Assembly: GCF_016545825.1 (NCBI RefSeq)
Contig: NC_052619.1
Coordinates: 9,501,501 to 9,565,500, forward strand
Length of the DNA stretch: 64,000 nt
Direction: 5' to 3'
DNA from: Eucalyptus grandis
Lineage: Eukaryota; Streptophyta; Magnoliopsida; Myrtales; Myrtaceae
Below the pieces are notes generated by a model. It made no database searches. It was not told the origin of the DNA and saw nothing but the letters and a program-made list of their open reading frames with translations. Numbering within the stretch: the stretch's first letter is position 1; each line of letters begins with the position of its first letter. Both the position numbers and the translations under genes were made by a program. This document shows, piece after piece, positions 57,899 to 64,000 of this stretch.

Positions 57899-58150
57899 AG
57901 TGGCTTCAATTATAACTAAGGCATCTATCTATTGTCTAGAATAACTTAATCGCATCTATGTCATGTAATTATTAATAGCCACCATCATTTCCACTTTCCT
58001 TGGAACGAATATAAAATTTGAACTTCCTATCTTCAGCAACAAATGGTGCTAGGACTAATATTGTTCGGAAAATAAAGCACAATTGATGTGCAGTGCATAT
58101 TATGCACAATCCGGAAGATTAGTAGATGACTAGAATTTGAAAAAACCTAA

Positions 58151-58186
<36 letters not shown>

Positions 58187-58930
58187 GGGATAAGGGATTT
58201 TTCTTGTTGTAAGTTATAAGGTTATTTTTGTGGATGAAGATGAGATGAATTCTAAGCCTTTGATTTTAAGGTACTGATGAATAATAATCATGTGAAGATG
58301 TTTCTATCATTTTGAATGTTTGGGTTATAAGGTTATTTTTGTGGATGAAGATGAGCTGAATTCTAAGCCTTTGATTTTAAGGTACAAATGAATAATAATC
58401 ATGTGAAGATGTTTCTATAATTGTGAAAATATTCTCTAATTTTTGTATTAGTTAGCAGATTTCAAGGTACTGACGTGTCTTTAGTATTAATTTAATTTTA
58501 TATATTAATATGCAAAAAATTGTGATAGCTAATCTTGTTTTTCGCTTAATCTCTATTTAATAAGCGTATTTGGTTGGAGTATAGTCATCTACCATGATCA
58601 TAAAAATTTGTAAAAGCTAATATGTTGTCTGCTGCACTTTCTTGTCCTTTTCTGGCGCAACAATTTATTCTTTACTGTGTTTCCAGCTAGGCGCTTTCCG
58701 CGCGCTTCTGTTGTTATGACATCATTCCCTCCGACCCAACTTTCTGACAAAAAACAGACAAAAGAAACGCCAATTTCATGGGTTACGTATTGCAGCAAAG
58801 AAAAAGTGGCAAAAACATGGAGGCGTCGTGAAGCTCCGAGGCCGAGTAAATGAATTTGACAAATATTCCTCCCCAATCTGACCATGCCATTAATAATGTT
58901 TTCACGTGTCGCAAGCATGTCAATCGGACT
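57899..58930. other. gene-free sequence with microsatellite and tandem duplication
   Basis: A (GA)n run at 58154-58184 is followed by two adjacent 111-bp units (58213-58435) starting GTTATAAGGTTATTTTTGTG and ending in GAAGATGTTTCTAT. The minus-strand open frame at 58598-58960 has no recognised domain. Confidence 0.5.
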
Positions 58931-59611
58931 TAGACATGTCAAAATGAGCCATAAGTTCATTTATTAACTCATATAAATTCATTATATTGAGCGAGTCATT
59001 AATGGATTTAAACATAAAATTTTGGCTCTTGGTTATCTGGGTTTAGTTTTGGGTCGACTGTGAGCTTCGGAGACCATTTTTCAGATCTGGGTTTAGCTTT
59101 GGCGCAGGGGTTCTACGATGGAGACGGTGCGGGAAGATGTCTAAGAAAGATGCAAGAAGAAGAGGGACACAGCCCTAATCTGGTGGAAATGGTGACGCAA
59201 TGGCCATTGGGGTGGGGAAAAGGCTCAGATTTTTGGATCTAGGATTTCAACAAGGAGGAACTATCACCATGAATTTTTTTTTTTTCAAAACATAATACAA
59301 ATGTTAAGTGGGCTATATATGGGTCATAAATGAATTTACAAATTATTCAAACTGAATTTATTTTTATAACTTTTTCTTCATTCTATCTCTCACTCTCTCA
59401 CTTGCTCAATACTATCATTTCAGATTGAGTTTGAGTGTTCCTATATTGGATTAAATATAAAAGTATTTTAGTAATATTGATTAAGTCAAGTATAAATTAC
59501 TAGATTTGCAAAATAAATTAATGAGTTAATGTAGCAATTTGGGTCAAATTATTCATGATCCAACCCAACCCAAACTCGACCCCACCACCATCCACCCATT
59601 TGAGAGATTTA
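58931..59611. mobile_element. hAT-like element related to 12807-13876
   Basis: The left end TAGACATGTCAAAATGAGCC and the reversed right end TAAATCTCTCAAATGGGTGG resemble the termini of the element at 12807. Subterminal GGGTC, ACCCAACCC and TTAACTCAT motifs recur inverted. The interior (59060-59245) is less AT-rich and has a 60-codon frame with no known domain, possibly captured DNA. No 8-bp duplication found. Confidence 0.45.
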
Positions 59612-60188
59612 GCCACGACCTGGCCATGGCCGAAGACATTACCAAGCGTTGACTAAACATACAATTGTCTGTGGATGAACCCATGTTAATTACTGCATGT
59701 CGATTGTTGTCATAGAGAAAGTTAGAAGAATCAGGGGAGACCGATCCCATTTGTTCAACCTTCGCCCGAATTCCTCACTTAAAAATTCGGGTTAGTAGAA
59801 TAAGGCACATGAGCTAAATCCTTTGCTACTTACAGGTCTCTCTTATTCGTGTATTTATCTGATACATTTTTGTCGTAGAGACCTTGCTCGAAACCGACTG
59901 ACCGGGCTGACATAGCGGAAGGATGCACTCCAACGTCTAATTGGCCATCTTCAGTTATTCATTCAGCTAAAGCACTGTCAAATGAATTCATTTGTGCTCG
60001 TCGCGACAGAATGGACATTAGTACTTGGCCGGGAGTTTCTGGATTTAGAATCATTTTTTTCAGCATTTAGTTCAGAGAAAGCAGAATTTATTTGCAATTT
60101 TCTCCTTCTCAAGCATATTTCAAGGACCCTCACCAGGCTTATGACCAATTTCAATACGGAATATTATCTTGGTGCATACTGAATCTCA
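59612..60188. other. gene-free sequence
   Basis: Nothing recognised beyond short open frames. Confidence 0.4.
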
Positions 60189-60870
60189 CTAAGGGCGTGT
60201 TTATTTTACGGAAAACTCAATGATAAGAAAAATGATTTTTAGGAAAATATTTTTCAGAAATACGGTTAGCTTTCCTTTGTTTGGTGATATATAATTGAAA
60301 ACATTTTTTGATATTTGGATCTTATTGAAAAATGATTTTAATCTCATGACTTTATTTAAAGCAAAATAAATTTTATTTTTAATAATTTCTTATTTTATTT
60401 ATTTTTAAAAATATAATTTTTAGTTATTTTTTATTTTATTTTTTTTCTTTTCTTTCCTTTTCTTTTTCCCCTTCCTCTACCGCATCTGGTTGATGACTAC
60501 CATAGGCTCGCTTAGATTGGCCGAGTCTCGAGCTTGCTAGCCCGCATTGTGGTCGATCGCCGAGCTAGCGAGTCATCACCAAGGCACATGGCCGGCGGAG
60601 GAAGGAGAAATGAAAACAAAGAAAAGAGAATAGAAGATAAAAGAAGATAAAATAATATCGATTTTAAATTAATTGAAAATTTGTTTTTTTTTTTAAATTA
60701 TTTTTACAAGAATAAACATTTTATTAACTAAGGACCCTAAGACTAGGAAAACATTTTAGAAAACATTTTCTAGTTCTTTCAAAGAGAAAATCACTTTCCT
60801 AAATTTAAGTTTTAGTAGAAAAGATCATTATCTAGGCAAACATTTTTTATTGACTCATTTTCCTAAGCGA
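60189..60870. mobile_element. TIR element with GGAAAAT-rich arms and GCGAG-type core
   Basis: The left end (AGGGCGTGTTTATTTTACGG) and right arm are mirrored in GGAAAATGAGT and AAAACATTTTCTAG motifs. The core at 60475-60600 has CTTTCCTTTTCTTTTTCC, then GGCCGAGTCTCGAGCTTGC and GCCGAGCTAGCGAG, then GGAGGAAGGAGAAATGAAAA. Same internal plan as the element at 57095. No coding capacity; boundaries approximate. Confidence 0.5.
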
Positions 60871-61640
60871 ATCAAAGAGAGAAAAATGTTTTTAGAATTT
60901 TTTTTTAAAAGAATTTTAGAGGCTATGCAGACAATAATTTTAGGATCTTATCCTTATATTCCGGACCTTCTATGTGGAAACCGCACATATTGAGGAAAGA
61001 AATGCAATATTATTCTCTTTTTTGTTGATGCAACATGCTAATGATTTCCCTATAATATCAGTCCGTGTTTTTTTGGGAATATATTTCGACCCCCATTAAT
61101 TCAAAATTTCTGTTTGTTTCACGCTAAAATACAGGAAATTGCTCTTCTTCTTTTTTTTTCTTTTTGTATGTGTGTCCGTTGGTGTATTATGGTTCCCGCC
61201 ATTTCAAAGAAGCCATTACGGACCGAAGGGAGGCCATTGCTAACGCAAGGTGTCTTGAGTGTGCCACCTTCGCACACGCTCTAGGGGACCAGTTCTTGTC
61301 CTCGATACCACAATGCAAGGATGGCTGTTGTAGTCATTGGTGAAACCATTTGTGACACGGTGGAAAAGTACGTATTATTAAAATTAGTAATTGACATTAA
61401 CTTTCTCAATTAGCTCATTGAAATTCTCAAAAAAAAAAAAAAAAATGTACGTTGAGAGAACGTAACAAAGAATGATTGGTGTTCCCTCTGGTATGTTTTA
61501 CTTTGGTACATTTTACTTTACGTTATAAAAGTTTCATTGTCAACGGCCTCATTGACCTACTCAGGGGTACGTTTGAGGATGGAAGAATTTCCTGAGAAAC
61601 GTTTTCCAATTTTCACCCATTTGCACGGCGGAAAACATCT
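60871..61640. other. gene-free sequence left of the LINE
   Basis: Includes a poly(A) run near 61430-61445. Nothing else recognised. Confidence 0.4.
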
Positions 61641-64000
61641 AGTCAAGGGAAAAGATGTCCGATTAACTGATAACTTGTCTGCACTGCTACTTGGAGAACA
61701 ATATATCCTATAGCAGAGAGTATAGCATTACCACCTATAGGGTCTGATCACAGCCCTATTCTAGTCACACTTAACCCGCAACGGAAGAAACGGGCACAGA
61801 GATTCAAATACGAAGCATTCTGGGCTGAGGAAGAAGAATGTACACAAGTAGTCAAGGAAGTTTGGGCTGATCCCGGTAGCCAACAACTAACAGTGGTGGA
61901 AAAATTACAAATTACAGCAAACAAGTTGATGAAGTGGAGCAAAAACCGTTTCGCAAATGCTAAAATGAGACTTGCATGGCTAACAAATGAACTTCAAACT
62001 TTGCTGAATAGAACGGTCAAACTACAAGAAAGTGCAGCAGCAAAGAAAATTACACAAGAAATAGAACAACTGTGGAGACAAGAGGAGATGTATTGGGGCA
62101 TGCGATCCAGAATTAGATGGCTCAAATGGGGTGATCGAAATTCCAAATTCTTTCATGCTACAAGAATGAGAGAAGGATCAAAAAAGAATATCCATGTTGA
62201 AGAATGAAGAAGAAGTATGGGTAAGAGAGGAGCAACATCTAAAGGAAATGACCGGGAAATACTTCCAAAACTTATATCAATCAGTAGGCTCCAGAGATTT
62301 TCAGCCTATACTACAGAATATTCCTGCCTTGGTGGATGAGAATATGAATCACGGGTTAGTGGCAGATGTCAGTATGGAGGAAATAACTACTGCAATGCAA
62401 CAATTAGGAGCAACTAAAGCTCCTGGACCAGATGGGCTTCATGGACCATTCTTTCGAAGACACTGGGCAGATTTATGTCAAGATATCCTCAAAGAAACAC
62501 AGAACTTTTTCAACACATGATACTTAAACCCAGAAATGAACAAAACCCATATAACCCTTATCCCAAAGATCCCAAACCCTGAAAAACTTGAGCAGTACAG
62601 ACCAATCAGCCTTTGCAACTTCATATATAAAATTATTTCCAAAGTGATGACAAATAGGCTTAAACCACCGCTACCTAGCCTGATTGCTGAAGAACAAAGC
62701 GCTTTTGTGGGGGTAGGCAAATCCAAGATAACATATTGATTGTGCAGGAAGTTCTACAGTGAGAACAAGGGAGAATAAACGAAAGTTTCAAGCTGTTCTA
62801 AAGTTAGACATGCAAAAGGCCTATGACAGGATCGAATGGGATTTCCTCAGGGCAAGCTTAATCAAAATGGGTTTCTGTGAGCAGTGGGTCCAGTGGGTCA
62901 TGTAGTGTGTTTCAACAGTTGCTTTCAGCATAAATTTCAATGGGGAATCTCTGCCCTACTTCAAGCCTACACGCGGGATTAGACAAGGTGATCCACTCTC
63001 GCCCTATTTATTCATTTTGGTGGCAAATGTGCTTTCACACATGATGAAACAGGCAATAGCTGATGGCACATTAAGGGGAATCAAGTTAAATAGCAGCTGC
63101 CCTACTCTATCACATTTATTATTCGCAGATGATTCTATCTTTTTCCTAAATGGAACAATATTGGAGTGTCAAAACCTAGCCACTATCATACATCAATATT
63201 GTTTTGCATCTGGTCAAGTTGTAAACCGCAACAAATCAGGCATATATTTCAAAGAAACCTGCCCGAATAACTTGAGGAGAAATATGGCTTCGAACTACGT
63301 GTGACAGAAATTGAAAAACTGGGAAGTATTTAGGAATGCCGTCGGATTGGGGGCTTCAAAGAAGGATATGTTTGGATGGATTCTTGCCAAGGTTCATATG
63401 AAATTGCAAAGCTGGAAGGAGAATTTATTGACGAAAGCGGGAAAGGAAATCTTAATCAAATCAGTTATACAAGCCATTCCTCAGTATGCCATGTCTATCT
63501 TCAAAATCCCTATTTCGATTTGCAAAGCTATAGAGACGAAAGTGGCGAATTTCTGGTGGAGAAACAGTACCAGGAATGCTGGGATACATTGGAAAAAATG
63601 GGAAGATCTGAAAATCAGGAAGGATGAAGGGGGTCTTGGCTTCAAGGATCTAATAGCTTTTAATAAGGCTATGTTGGGAAAGCAAGCATGGAGAATTTCT
63701 CAGCATCCTCAGTCCTTACTAAGCAAAGTAATGAAAGGGTTGTACTATCCACAGAGTGAGTTTTGGAAGGCTGGCAAAGGATCAAGATCCTCATGGGGAT
63801 GGCAGAGTATATTGATGGGAAGAGACTCTATTTCTCCGAACATAATGTTCTCCGTTGGGAATGGTAATGCAATATCGACTAGAGAGGACAAATGGCTCAA
63901 AAGCGGAAAGATTGGTGGCTCGGCTATGGATGGGGAACCAAGGCAGGTGGCTGGTCTCATAGATCCAGAGACTGGAAATTGGAACGAACATTTGATAAAA
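61641..64000 (+). mobile_element. degenerate L1-type LINE (endonuclease end and reverse transcriptase), runs off the window
   Basis: The frame begins inside the endonuclease, with its closing motif GSDHSPILV near 61740, then the linker with FKYEAFWAEEEE and RSRIRWLKWGDRNSKFFHA. The reverse transcriptase follows: [38 protein letters not shown], the [15 protein letters not shown] motif, TRGIRQGDPLSPYLFIL and the catalytic FADD near 63123-63134, then the GKEILIKSVIQAIPQYAMS and GGLGFKDL regions typical of plant LINEs. Damage: a frameshift near 62190, a TGA at 62518-62520, a frameshift near 62710, a TAG where Trp is expected near 62902, and stops near 63300. The 5' part is missing or too decayed to see; the 3' end is outside the window. 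Not active. Confidence 0.9.

Overview
The window is nuclear DNA of a flowering plant, most likely a woody eudicot. Three things point that way: split genes with GT-AG introns, plastid-targeted housekeeping proteins, and an AT-rich background full of degenerate LTR, LINE and small TIR transposons. I cannot fix the species from sequence alone; Myrtales would fit the repeat types, but that is a guess.

Only two genes are clearly intact and conserved, both on the minus strand at the left end. At 1852-7974 is an 11-exon plastid DnaJ/Hsp40 co-chaperone of At3g17830 type (524 aa) with a C-terminal hydrophobic tail. At 9267-11612 is a 5-exon UPM1, uroporphyrinogen-III C-methyltransferase (385 aa), the entry enzyme to siroheme. 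For both genes the exon lengths I deduced sum to a whole number of codons and every junction has GT-AG ends.

From about 12 to 28 kb lies a patchwork of duplicated pieces of short C2H2 zinc-finger genes and AP2/ERF-domain genes, mostly pseudogenes, broken up by transposons. One 81-aa C2H2 gene (28033-28278) is intact and has a TATA box. A block of this patchwork (14.3-18.5 kb plus the zinc finger at 19.6 kb) recurs inverted at 54.5-57.0 kb, where a zinc-finger relic and an AP2 relic stand head to head across a perfect 20-bp inverted repeat. At 37.8-38.9 kb is a single-exon F-box/DUF295 (SKIP23-like) gene spoiled by two in-frame stops. The right end (61.6-64.0 kb) is a degenerate L1-type LINE that runs off the window.

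Much of the rest is made of non-autonomous DNA transposons. Three are well delimited: a hAT-like element at 12807-13876 with a perfect 8-bp target duplication, a Mutator-like element at 49781-50813 with a perfect 10-bp duplication, and a relative of the latter at 51260-52412. These three, plus two others with different termini (57.1-57.9 and 60.2-60.9 kb), share one internal plan: pyrimidine tract, then a GC-rich self-complementary core built on GCGAG/CTCGCC, then a purine tract. Possible LTR remnants lie at 20.1-22.6, 40.5-42.3 and 54.1-54.4 kb. The remaining sequence is AT-rich and I see no genes in it.
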